A stretch of DNA of 64,000 nucleotides, taken from assembly GCA_032622095.1 (NCBI GenBank), contig CP136067.1:61144893-61208892 (forward strand), read 5' to 3'. Below, in pieces: positions 13,926 to 25,210 of this stretch. The notes beneath the pieces were generated by a model, which was not told where the DNA came from, ran no database searches, and saw only the letters and a list, made by a program, of their open reading frames with translations. Positions within the stretch are counted from its first letter, which is position 1; the number at the start of each line of letters is the position of its first letter. The position numbers were made by a program, and so were the translations under genes. The stretch comes from Siphonodentalium dalli (Eukaryota > Mollusca > Scaphopoda > Gadilida > Siphonodentaliidae).

Positions 13926-15192
13926 TGCAAATGGGAAAATAAAAGAGTTGTGCATCAAAGATGGCTCCCGTCAAGTTATTGTGCCCATAAGATTGAATCT
14001 GTCTGACCAAGAATCCCTAAAAATGAACAAACTGAGGAACCATAACCCGATCTACTTGTGAACAGCTGACATTGCAAATGACAATTAACTCACATACCGT
14101 CCCAAAAATTGTCAGAATCCATCAATTAATGGCTACCATATGGTATACAGGTTTGTTGCCGTAAATAAATGCTGTAATATTGTTGTAAAAGATCCATATA
14201 CCAAATATGAATGAAATTGTTGACGTTTGTTCCAAGTTATTGAGTTAACAGATAAAAATACATGTTGTACATGTAATTGTAATGTGTACTAGCAGGCTTT
14301 CTGCCAGGTTTTGGGGAATGGGTTCTGTATCCGCTGAGGGGAAATGCCGTCAATGTTTTCAATGTCATGGAAACACTAGTGGACCTACTTTTGTTGCATC
14401 GGCCAATAGAAGAATCAGAGAGTAGATTTGCTGATAGTTTTGCATCTATTTTCTACCCAAGTTACTATGCTATCAACGCAATAACTCTAAAACCTAGAAA
14501 ATTTATTAGATAAAAATTAATTGCCAGGTTATAGTCTTATAGATCACCGGTGGTGAAGGCCTTGCAAATGGGAAAATAAAAGAGTTGTGCATCAAAGATG
14601 GCTCCCGTCAAGTTATTGTGCCCATAAGATTGAATCTGTCTGACCAAGAATCCCTAAAAATGAACAAACTGAGGAACCATAACCCGATCTACTTGTGAAC
14701 AGCTGACATTGCAAATGACAATTAACTCACATACCGTCCCAAAAATTGTCAGAATCCATCAATTAATGGCTACCATATGGTATACAGGTTTGTTGCCGTA
14801 AATAAATGCTGTAATATTGTTGTAAAAGATCCATATACCAAATATGAATGAAATTGTTGACGTTTGTTCCAAGTTATTGAGTTAACAGATAAAAATACAT
14901 GTTGTACATGTAATTGTAATGTGTACTAGCAGGCTTTCTGTCAGGTTTTGGGGAATGGGTTCTGTATCCGCTGAGGGGAAATGCCGTCAATGTTTTCAAT
15001 GTCATGGAAACACTAGTGGACCTACTTTTGTTGTATCGGCCAATAGAAGAATCAGAGAGTAGATTTGCTGATAGTTTTGCATCTATTTTCTACCCAAGTT
15101 ACTATGCTATCAACGCAATAACTCTAAAACCTAGAAAATTTATTAGATAAAAATTAATTGCCAGGTTATAGATCACCGGTGGTGAAGGCCTT
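13926..15192 (+). repeat. Near-identical 0.63 kb tandem duplication
   Basis: Copy 1 spans 13926-14562 and copy 2 spans 14563-15192, offset 637 bp. I saw only scattered differences: an 8-bp difference near 14533 versus 15172, and single changes such as TTTCTGCC versus TTTCTGTC. No exon is recognisable in either copy; the unit contains TTGACGTTTGTTCCAAGTTA, a piece related to the 'TTATCGCGCTAACG' repeats. The low divergence means a recent duplication or an assembly artefact. Confidence 0.93.
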
Positions 15193-15658
15193 GTGTTGTT
15201 CCCAGTATACGGAAACGCGCCCGTTGAAATTAAACGACACACTATTCAAGACTCGGCAGATAGTTCGGATGCATAACGTGCCGAAGATAACACTCAGCAG
15301 ATAGACGATTAGCAGGTTGGAAGCAATGAAGGCGTAATGATTTGGTTCTAAATATCAAGCTAAATTATAATAAACATAGATAAGATGTATTTATATAGGA
15401 GATATAGCACAGTAGCAATGTTATATTTTTATGCCTCCGAAACAAGCCGTCCGAAAAATTTGCACTGTCTCAAAAATCTAATTTGCTTCTAAAAATAGAT
15501 AAGATTCTTTGAAAAAAATGGAGTGATATATATATTTTACGACATGAAGATAGAATCAGTGGTTATGATTAAATTATCGGCGGTCATTTTTCGTCACCTA
15601 ACCGCAGCAACGTAACCAGCGGGCTCCAAAGCATGTGTTCTAGCGATGTCAGGTTTGA
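15193..15658. other. Unassigned intronic DNA
   Basis: No repeat family or HIPK exon recognised. CpG-containing and less repetitive than its surroundings. Confidence 0.4.
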
Positions 15659-15739
15659 TCACTTCCTCAGTTCATCTAACTGTGTCTGCAGGTTGGAGCT
15701 AGAGAGCAACATGCAGAGGCGGGTGTGCTTGTTCAGAAT
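15659..15739 (-). CDS. Possible terminal exon of an unknown gene
   Basis: An 81-nt minus-strand stretch following a CTCCAG acceptor-like site encodes ILNKHTRLCMLLSSSNLQTQ followed by LDELRK and a stop. Composition is unlike the surrounding repeats (balanced, codon-like, GC-richer) and the peptide looks like a real helical C-terminus. The open frame extends about 12 codons further upstream, so the true 5' limit is uncertain. I do not recognise the family. It lies within the large HIPK intron in the same orientation, so it could be an alternative HIPK terminal exon, a nested gene, a processed gene remnant, or chance. Confidence 0.25.
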   Translation of the reverse strand: MLNKHTRLCMLLSSSNLQTQLDELRK

Positions 15740-16119
15740 CTGGAGCATTTCAGTAAAAACTAAATAAAGTGTACTCTATATTCAAAATGGAACACATCGA
15801 CCCGGCACGTTGAATATTAGCTCCGGCCAACAGACATACTGACATCCAACTTTTATTGTTAGATCGGTCCGAGTGTATATTCTCGCTAGAAAGTAGAAAT
15901 AAGTTGTCAACTATTTTAATTTCTTAGTACTGTCCCAACAAAATTGAGAAGTAAACATCTTTATACCTTTTAATATACATATGGAATATGTCCTGTGGTA
16001 TGACAGAAAGGGAAAAATTGGCTGGGGGAATGAGACCCTTAAAGGGACCCCCTGCCCTACTAGCGGAGAGCCTGGTACTAGTATACATGTATTCATAAAA
16101 ATACACAATTTAAGGGCCA

Positions 16120-16169
16120 CAAACCAGGTAAAAACAAGACAGCCAATGACTGTGGAGACGCTCACCAGA
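16120..16169 (+). repeat. Left part of repeat P copy 2, interrupted
   Basis: CAATGACTGTGGAGACGCTC and CACCAGA match repeat P (compare 33960-33995), then stop at the left end of the 5 kb element. The match resumes at 21203 with AGACTGTAAAGACTGAGAAG and continues to about 21480. Confidence 0.85.
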
Positions 16170-19100
16170 TAGTCCAGGAGATATTGGTCGACCTCTGAAC
16201 CCCCCCCAGGACTCAACTTCACCCCACTAATTTTCTTCCTTAAGGTCTCCTCTAATTTTTTTCACTTGTTAACAAGAAAAAAAAGTGGCAGCAGAGACTC
16301 CAGACAAGATGGCGTCCATCAAGGCGGCCATTTTTGTTTAATGCACCATGTCTCTTTGATAGCCGTTATAGTAAAGATGATATCACATGCGGTCTTGTTT
16401 TCAGATTGATTCGTTATGCTAATATAGAGCCCTTACAAATTAGCCAAAAATCCGACACCAGAATCCAATATGGCGGCCAAGATGGCCGCCGAAATGTGAA
16501 AATATGCTATTTTTCGGACATGTTACCACCTTTCGTTTGTCTGTGGGAAAATGTTGGCATCTTTGCGTTATGTTATACATTTATCATATAGAGGAGTCAT
16601 TTTCGACCACATGGGGACCATAATATACATTCATTGCGGGATATTTTTGTCCGATATCACGTTTTCCCAAATGCCGGTATAATAGGTCAAATCCGAATCT
16701 ACGTTAATAACGCGATGTAATGTTTCGAATCAATGAATGTTATTGCTATTATAACAACACCCATGCATATATATGTGCAGGAGATACTCGAGCTAGGATT
16801 CCTCTTATACATGAGTTGAGGAATATTTACCCAAATCCAAGATGGCGGCCAAAATTGCCACCAGAAATAAAAAATCGCTGAAAATCGCCGAATTTAACAT
16901 CAGTGAGCATTATTGTCATGAAAACTCCACACCTGCTTACTATTGTGAGTTGGGAACACTTAGGCGAAGAATTTTCCTTGTACCATATCCAAATAAAAGT
17001 ACCCCAAATCCAAAATGGCGCCCACAATGGCGGACAGATTTTGAAAAATCACCGAAATTCCCTTATATTCACATCATTGGGCATTATTGTCGAGACAACT
17101 CCATCCATGCTTACAGTTGAGTTGGAAATACTGAGATGAAGTAATTACCTTACATCTCATGCAAGAAAATTTTTTCCAAATCGTAGATGGCGACCAAAAT
17201 GGCGACCGAAATTTGAAAACAAGTCTACATTCCTTTACTTTCTTACGATGGGCGTTTAATTGTTTCGCGATTTCTATCCACCATTACATGTTGATATGGA
17301 ATAGTGACATGAAGTATTCATTAGGGTTTGGCAATTGATACTCACAGCCAAGATCGCTGCTAAATTGGCGGCTAGAAATTGAAAAGAAATTGATATTTTC
17401 ACATCTTAATTTCAACTTTTTGTCATAATATCGGTATGTATGGACGAAACTGTACATACACCATCTACTAGTTCAACTTGAAGGTATCAAAACGCAAAAC
17501 ATAGCTCGTATCCTTCTGGAAAGATGAAAACCACAATTAATATCGCGATGTGGCATTTCGAAATCCATTCTCCACTTAGCGCCGATAATGGCCGTAAGCG
17601 TAGGTGCGCCGAATAGTTATATCAGAACAATTACCTGATAACAGATTCTGATTTGCCACGTCACGTCCATAATTATCTGGACCAGCTTCCATTTCTTTGT
17701 CTGATAAATCTAGGTAGCTCACACCGACAAAGTATTCACCACTTCCTGGGAGTAGGGTCTCTCTAATCATAACGTTTCAAATAATTCATTTTCCGGTGTC
17801 TAGCTTACGATTTTAAATATTTGCTAAATATGATATTTGTGCGTCATCTTGAACTATGAAGGCATATGACCGATGAGTATACAAGCTTACAGAAGGTCAT
17901 CTCTATGTATGTGTCTAATACCCCATTGGGGATAACGACATGTACACCTGGCGAACCAGTTAGCTAGTCACTTCTCAATAGATGGTTCGTCAACTCACAA
18001 ACTCAGCGAACGCATTGGCATAAGTGGACAACTTCGACAGTGTTTCGAAGGTTGCTAGCTGTCTCATTCCCTTGGACAGATGTCTATCTGCTAAGGAGAA
18101 GACCATAGTGTACAGACTACCCACACTTCTTGACCATGATCCGAAGCAAACTGTGTGACGCCCCGCATTTGTCTCCTCGAATATCTCCCAGCAGAGAGGA
18201 ACAATGCTCGCGGTGCTAGTTTATGGACATGGGAATGAAAGGGGCCACGGTATACACCACCCCTACACCTGGTGCATGTTTAAGATATATAATGTCATCC
18301 GTGTCGGTTTTATTTGGTGTGGTAAGATTGTATTTCCACATCTGTTTCGAAGCCTTTCTGATTCAACTACGTACATTTTTGTCTGGATAATACTATGCTA
18401 GCCTCCCTCAAAACAGTCGGGTGGACTGAAGGATAGTGTCTTTATAGCATGAATGTATGCGTTTTTTGTTATCCTCTCTCAGGGTTAGTGTCAGTATGTT
18501 GGCGGTATTATTCAAGAAAATGTCAGGAACTGTGGTGTATTTATTTCACTATGTATTTAAAGAACAATTTACAGTCTCGATGGCAATGGCTGTGGACGTT
18601 GGGGAACGCGACCTTTATGGTCATATAGCTTTATATATAACTTTAGCATATAGCAGTTAATGTCTCATGCAGGAAAATGTTCACAATGGTGATGTTACCA
18701 AGAAATAACTTGGTGTACTGGGGTCAACGTTTGTTGAACTGAATGCAAGAGCTCATCAACGTAACATTCCTCTGGATGTTCTTCGCGTTGAACATTTCAC
18801 CCTTTTGTTGATGGCATTTGTACTTTCTTGAACCATACCACCCAGCGTGAGTATGACATATCAACCAACTATCAAAGGTATCGCCTTTATGACTACACTC
18901 CAGTCTTGGTGGGGCTTATACAGCAGTAGCCAACGACACACGCCTGGTCCAGCTGTTTAAGAACGGCTTCCAAACGGATGGGAACATACAATCTTAGCAT
19001 ACAAGGAAAGCAAAGCCACACATGAGATCCTGTCTGAATCTAAAACATAACAAAATAAGGGCGGTGCAGTCATAGTCCAATTTCATTTCCACTATCATGA

Positions 19101-21202
19101 CACATACCCACAAACTAGCATCGTGTGTATTGTTATCATCTGCTTGGATCTGTTCGGTGAGACGATTGCTCGATGCCAACAAGCTTGTTCTTATGATCAT
19201 GTTCAAGGAGTTTGGGTATATTATGCATTACGGTCTTCTACGCCTTAGCAGAAATGCATCCGTCAAATGTCGGGCTTTCAACATTCGAAGCCATATTCAG
19301 AAGTTGTCCGGGTACGTCAGTGCATTAGATGAGTATGTGAATTGATGAACCATATATTGGGAAGTGGCTGTTTGGGAAGATCACCAGGTGTACACGTTGT
19401 TATCCCCATTGGGTCACCAAAGCTGACAATACGCAGATAGATAGGTCCTTCTGAAAGCTAGTATACGCATCGACCGAATACCTTTCTAGTGTATCGCACA
19501 AGGTAACGCATATACCCCATATGTAGCATCTGAATTATACCATAAGCTATACCATAAATGAAGCTCGCTAATAATTCCAAGCTTTCGAAACAAACACGTG
19601 AGCTGGACACCGGCAAATGTATTGTTTGAAACATTCCGATTAGTGGCACCCTTCTACAAAGAAGTGTAGTAAACTGTTGTGAGTGAGATAGATTAATCTG
19701 ACGAAGAGACGGAAACGGGTCTAGATAATGCTAAATGTGGCAATTCAGAATAAGCTCAAGTACTGTTGTTTTGATTCTTGGAAGTCATAATATGACTATT
19801 CGGCGCACCAATATACGGTTACGGCCAGTATGAGCCCTTAGTGGAGAATGAATTTTGAAATGCCACATTGCGATTGTGGGTTTTCATCATTCCAAAAGGC
19901 TACGACTTACATTGGAACTAATATATGGCTTATATTATGTACCGTTTCGTCTATACAAATCGATATTATGACAAAAAGTTGAAATTAGTATGTGATAATA
20001 TCGGCTTCTTTTCAATTTATGGCCGCCAGTTTGGCCGCCATATTGACTGTGAGTGTCACTTGCCAAATCCTAATGAATAATTCATACATATCAACATGTA
20101 ATGGTGGGTAGAAATCGCTAAACAATAACGCCCATCCTAAGAAAGTAAAGGAATATCGGCGTATTTTCAAATTTCGGTGGCCATTTTGGCCGCCATCTTC
20201 GATTTGGAAAACTATTTCTTGCTTGAGATGTAAGGTGATTACTTCACTTCAGTATTTCCAACTCAACAGTACGCATAGATGGAGTTGTCTCGACAATAAT
20301 GCCCAATGATGTGAATATGAGGGAATTTCGGTGATTTTTCAAAATCTGTCCGCCATTGTGGGCGCCATTTTGGATTTGGGGTACTTTTATTTGGATATGG
20401 TACAAGGAAAGTTCTTCGCCTAAGTGTTCCCAACTCACAATAGTAAGCAGGTGTGGAGTTTTCATGACAATAATGCTCACTGATGTTAAAATCGGCGATT
20501 TTCAGCGATTTTTTATTTCTGGTGGCAATTTTGGCCGCCATCTTGGATTTGGGTAAATATTCCTCAACTCAGGTATAAGAGGAATCCTAGCTCGAGTATC
20601 TCCTGCACATATATATGGATGGGTGTTGTTATAATAGCAATAACATTCATTGATTCGAAACATTACATCGCGTTATTAACGTAGATTCGGATTTGACCTA
20701 TTATACCGGCATTTGGGAAAACGTGATATCGGACAAAAATATCCCGCAATGAATGTATATTATGGTCCCCATGTGGTCGAAAATGACTCCTCTATATGAT
20801 AAATGTATAACATGACGCAAAGATGCCAACATTTTCCCACAGAGACAAACGAAAGGTGGTAACATGTCAGAAAAATAGCATATTTTCACATTTCGGCGGC
20901 CATCTTGACCGCCATATTGGATTCTGGTGTCGGATTTTTGGCTAATGTGTAAGGGTTGTATATTAGCATAACGAATCGAGCGGAAAACAAGACCGCATGT
21001 GATATCATCTTAACTATAACGGCGATCAAAGAGACATGGTGCATTTAAAAAAAATGGCCGCCATCTTGTCTGGAGTCTCTGCGGCCACTTTTTTTTCTTG
21101 TTAACAAGTGAAAAAAATTAGAGGAGACCTTGAGGAAGAAAATTAGTGGGGTGAAGTTGAGTCCTGGGGGGGCGCAGAGGTCGACCAATATCTCCTGGAC
21201 TA
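16170..21202. mobile_element. 5.03 kb palindromic TIR transposon
   Basis: Both ends read TAGTCCAGGAGATATTGGTC inward. It is flanked by AGA on both sides (16167-16169, 21203-21205), and removing the element plus one AGA restores repeat P exactly in register, so this is a 3-bp target-site duplication. The outer arms (16170-17620 and about 19790-21202) are inverted copies with only scattered differences. Weaker inverted matches continue inward: TACCCCATTGGGGATAAC near 17920 with its counterpart near 19400, AAGATTGTAT...CCACATCTGTTTCGAAGCC near 18320 with its counterpart near 18950. Almost the whole element is therefore two inverted halves of about 2.5 kb around 18.69 kb. No intact transposase was recognised; the longest ORF pair (16842-17120 plus, 20263-20541 minus) is the same arm sequence read twice. 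Superfamily unassigned. Confidence 0.88.
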
Positions 21203-21480
21203 AGACTGTAAAGACTGAGAAGACTGGGACTCGGAAGACCATAAGAGTTAGTACTTGTCAAATTCACTTAAAAACAAGTAGTCCTAAGGAGGGACGTAGC
21301 CTAGCTCGGGTCTCTGTTGAGCAGTGCGGTGTCCACCTTGAAATATGGTCCAGATCCCCCCACCCCACATAGTTCATAGTCTGCTCCCTCCCAACTGAAG
21401 CAAACACACTCCCAAGTTCGAAAATTCTTTGCACATGTTGGAATTTTACAACTGATACCTCAAGCTTTCCTAACTGTGGC
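21203..21480 (+). repeat. Right part of repeat P copy 2
   Basis: Continues repeat P after the transposon, including GACTGGGACTCGGAAGACCA and later TTGGAATTTTACAACTGATA, which correspond to 34000-34260 in copy 3. Confidence 0.8.
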
Positions 21481-21615
21481 AAAGTTACAACCTGATATGC
21501 CCCCCTGTTTTAATGGTAGACCCCATTCAAACAAATTTTTATCCCAACTCTCCATAGGCCATATACACCAAATGCCATTTCTTGATTGGTTGAACCTATT
21601 TTAACAAATCTGTAA

Positions 21616-22639
21616 GGCCAAAAAAAAAAACATCTGTGTTTCCGGTTACCCGACCGACCTGCCGAAATTGGGCCGACCTGGACTTTTTTTTTTCAAATTT
21701 CAACCCAAATAAAAAAAATTCAACCCAAAAAAAATATATATATATATATATTTTTTTTTAATGCATGTAATTGGCATGTAAACACATCAAAATCGTTAAA
21801 TTTATACTATATACTATGCTTACATTAAGTAGCAACAAAGTTCCTCTCCCCAGTCAATCAAGGATTCATAGTGTTCATGCATAGTTACTAGAATGTATAC
21901 AGACAGTATAAAGATGACTGCATGTCTACCATATCAAACACCCTTCTGGGATGGGCACTAAAAAGCACATGAAATTATCTACTGGTTTGTTTGGGTGTAT
22001 CAAACTTACAAGCATGCATATGGCAATTTGAATGCTGAGGTGTGGTACCTCAGTCAAGGTCTGGCCTGTGGTACCATTTTCAGTGTGGTGTGGGACTTTA
22101 TATTTCAGTGCAGTTGAGGGGTGTCTGAGGAACATTTACACCCTGTGCAATGTGTCTGAGGCGCATGTGAGATACATGTACCGGTATGTGTCTTAGGTCC
22201 TGAGGTGTATGACCAAATATTTAAGTGAGGTTTGAATTAATATCATGCAAGTTATGTTACTATAAAGTAATAGAAAGACCTATTATGCTGTATGTCTTGG
22301 GGCTGTTGATATGTCAATATTGTACTCTGAGAAAGATGTGCCACCACAATCTAAACTGAGAGAATAATTACAAGAGAGCTGCATAATTGAGTGCCTGGGT
22401 GGCATTTGTTTGTTCACATTGACAATACTTATCATATTATTGTGCTACATGAACTGTTTACTTGCAATATACATAGACAGCCTTAACACAAGTATAAAGA
22501 GTAAGCATTAATGTACTTCTTAACTGTTCGGGGAAAAAAAAAAAAAATATTACCAAAAAAAAAAAAATCCCTACCTACCTACCTGGAATTTTTTGGCACC
22601 GTAATAAGAAACAATTTTTTTTTTTTTTTTTTTGTGGCC
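21616..22639. mobile_element. 1.0 kb PIF/Harbinger-like non-autonomous element
   Basis: Starts GGCCAAAAAAAAAA and ends TTTTTTTGTGGCC, with TAA on both sides (21613-21615 and 22640-22642). The host is the family G repeat: AACAAATCTG before and ACCCAGTC after the element join into the normal AACAAATCTGAACCCCAGTC order, supporting a clean insertion. GGCC termini and a TWA duplication are typical of PIF/Harbinger DNA transposons. The ends are purine/pyrimidine-rich with CCGACCGACCTG and CCTACCTACCTACC blocks. No transposase ORF is present. Confidence 0.75.
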
Positions 22640-23650
22640 TAACCCAGTCCCAAGTAACACAAGGACCCTCTATACTAGTTACTTCATATAAGCTAAATAG
22701 GCCTGATGGCTCTTGAGCCATTTTAAGAATCACTATGGGCGAAGAGTTATGTCCCTGGTCGCACCCCTATTTGACCTGGTGAACCCATTTCAACAAATCT
22801 GAATCCCAGTTATCCAAGGGCTCTCTATACCAAAATGTATGCTAAATATGCCAAATGGTTCTTGAGAAGATGTTTTAAGAATACGGTAACTAAGGAGGGA
22901 GAGAAAATTTATGTCTGTGGCTCTGACCCTATTTGACCCAGTAATCCAATTCTGAATCCTAGTCACCCAGACCAAATATAAGCTAAGCTGAATAGGCCTG
23001 ATGGTTCTTGATAGGAAGACATTTTTAAAATTACAATGGATGGACAAGTTATATCCCTGGCTCCGCCCTTATTTGACCAGGTGACCTCATTTTAACACAT
23101 TGTATGTTTTTGATTTTAGACTGATTTAAACCAAATTTGGTTGAGTCACCATGGTGGATGTTATAATGGTGTTATTTTTTTTTTATTTAGCAAGAAATTA
23201 ATCTCAATTAAAATAAAAATGTTCAATTAATTTGTTTTTTTCAAATCCATTTTTGTGTGTGTTTTTTTTAGAGTTGTGTCCCTGGCTCTGCCCCTATTTG
23301 AACCAGTGACCCCATTTTAACAAATCTGAACCCCAGTCACCCAAGGACCCTCCATACCAAATATAAGCTACTAGTAAATCGGCCCAATGGTTCTTGAGAA
23401 GAAGTCATTGTAAGAATTACTAGGGAGGAATAGAGTTATGGCCCAGCTTTCGCAATTATTTGACCCAGTGACCTCATTTGAACAAATCTGAATGTGAGTC
23501 ACCTAGGGAACATCCACACCAAATATGAACCCATTGGGTCTTATGGTTCCGAAGAAGATGTTTAAAGAATTGTTGACGGACACACGGATGGATGGACGGA
23601 CGACGGGAGTGATAACTATAGCTTTTCGAACTTGATTGAGATATTGTGAA
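22640..23650 (+). repeat. Family G array
   Basis: Four or more monomers (CCCTATTTGACC[CT], CCCAGTCACCCAAGGACCCT, TATAAGCTAAAT...GGCC) ending in ATTGTTGACGGACACACGGA, GGACGGACGACGGGAGTG and ATAACTATAGCTTTTCGAAC. The normal hairpin end is missing: sequence after CTATAGCTT belongs to the 'TTCGAACT...GAGATATTG' family, a junction between two repeats. Confidence 0.8.
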
Positions 23651-23662
23651 AGATCCATATAC

Positions 23663-24925
23663 AAACAAGAGATGGACTGGCGTCCGGTGCATACCCCCTC
23701 ATGGCATACCGCCTAGTGTGGGCACATCTATAACTTATGATGGCTAGACTCAGACATATGGACCCAGAAATCAGCATTTTCATATAAACAAAGATGAATA
23801 ACTATAGAACAAAAAACCAAAACAAACATTTGAAAGTGCCATTAAATGTCCTCATAGTGGTGAACATCCATACAAAATTTTATTGAGATCCGAGCATTAC
23901 TGTTCAAGTTATGAGCTGAACAGACATCGGATGGATCAAACAGCCAACATTTCCAGATAAACAAAGATGAATTACTCTAGAATGGAAAAGCAGAACAGAA
24001 CAATGGAACCCCCTATTGAATGTCCTCATAGCAGTGAACATCTATACCAAATTCCATTGAGATCCCAGGACAACTGTTGAAGTTACGACATGAACAGACA
24101 CCAGACGGACCAAAAAGCCAACATTTCCAGATGAACAAATATGAATAACTCTAGAATGGAAAAGCGGAACAAAACGATGGAACCCTCTTTTTAATGTCCT
24201 CATAGTAGTGAACATCCATACCAAATCCCATTGAGATCCCAGTACAACTGTCGAAGTTACGACATGAACAGACACCAGACGAACCAAAAAGCCAACATTT
24301 CCAGATGAACAAAGATGTATAACTCTAGAATGGAAAATCCAAACAAAACGATGGAACCCTCTATTGAATGCCCTCATAGTAGTGAACATCCATACAAAAT
24401 TTCATTGAGATCCGAGCATTACTGTTCAGGTTATGACATGAACAGACACCAGATGGACCAAAAATCCAACATTTCGAGATAAACAAAGATGAATAACTCT
24501 AGAATGGAAAATCCGAACAAAACGATGGAACCCTCTTTTTAATGTCCTCATAGTTGTGAACATCCACACCAAATTTGGTTGAAATCCCAGCACAACTGTT
24601 GAAGTTACGACATGAACAGACACCAGACGGACCAAAAAGCCACTATTTCCAGATAAACAAAGATGAATAACTCTAGAATGGAAAATCCAAACAAAACGAT
24701 GGAACCCTCTATTTAATGTCCTCATAATAGTGAACATCCATACCTAATTTCATTGAGATCCGAGCACTACTGTTCATGTTATGACACGAACAGACATCGG
24801 ACGGACGTACGGACTCACGCACGGACGGACGCACGGACGGACGCACGGACGGACACACGGATGGACGGACGGACGGACAGGTGCAAAACAGTATACCCCC
24901 CTTTTTTTTTTAAAAGGGGGTATAA
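23663..24925 (+). repeat. Tandem array of about 180 bp monomers with terminal hairpin (family C, copy 1)
   Basis: Begins AACAAGAGATGGACTGGCGT and CCGGTGCATACCCCCTC, continues with about six monomers (TGTCCTCATAGTAGTGAACA, TTCATTGAGATCC, GTTACGACATGAACAGACA, AACAAAGATGAATAACTCTA), then GGACGGACGCACGGACGG and a hairpin at 24892-24923 (TATACCCCCC, T/A loop, GGGGGTATA). A second, shorter copy is at 27697-28372. The ends match family B at 5456-6006, suggesting a shared mobilising machinery. Confidence 0.87.
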
Positions 24926-25009
24926 ATATGAATGATATTGTACATGTACCCTGTATGACATTAAAGTTATCGCGCGAACAGACATAAATTCGCTATAAAT
25001 AGAAATAAG

Positions 25010-25210
25010 TGGCATAACTCTGGTTAGAAATTGGGGGAAGGCCAGGTTTTCTGTGTGCAGCTTCCAAACATGACAATAAATACTCATACCAAAAATTTTC
25101 AGAATCCATCATAAATGGCAATATTATATACAATGTAGGTTGGGGCCGCCAACCTACCTGGACACCCGCCAACTGTCCCTCGTCAAACCATAAGTCATGC
25201 CAAAGCATGC
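25010..25210 (+). repeat. Solo end of the 'CGTCAAACCAT' repeat family
   Basis: CATAACTCTGGTTAGAAATTG through CCGCCAACTGTCCCTCGTCA and AACCATAAGTCATGCC is related to 11860-12030 and 33090-33290. The terminal hairpin is degraded. Confidence 0.65.

Noticed and set aside
16842-17120. 92-codon ORF with a near-identical partner at 20263-20541 on the other strand
   Set aside because: The pair is explained by the inverted arms of the transposon. The initial MAAKIATRNK is the AAGATGGCGGCC motif in translation.
24042-24737. ORFs of 115 and 103 codons with internally repeated sequence
   Set aside because: They translate the family C monomer on the minus strand; monomer length happens to be in frame.
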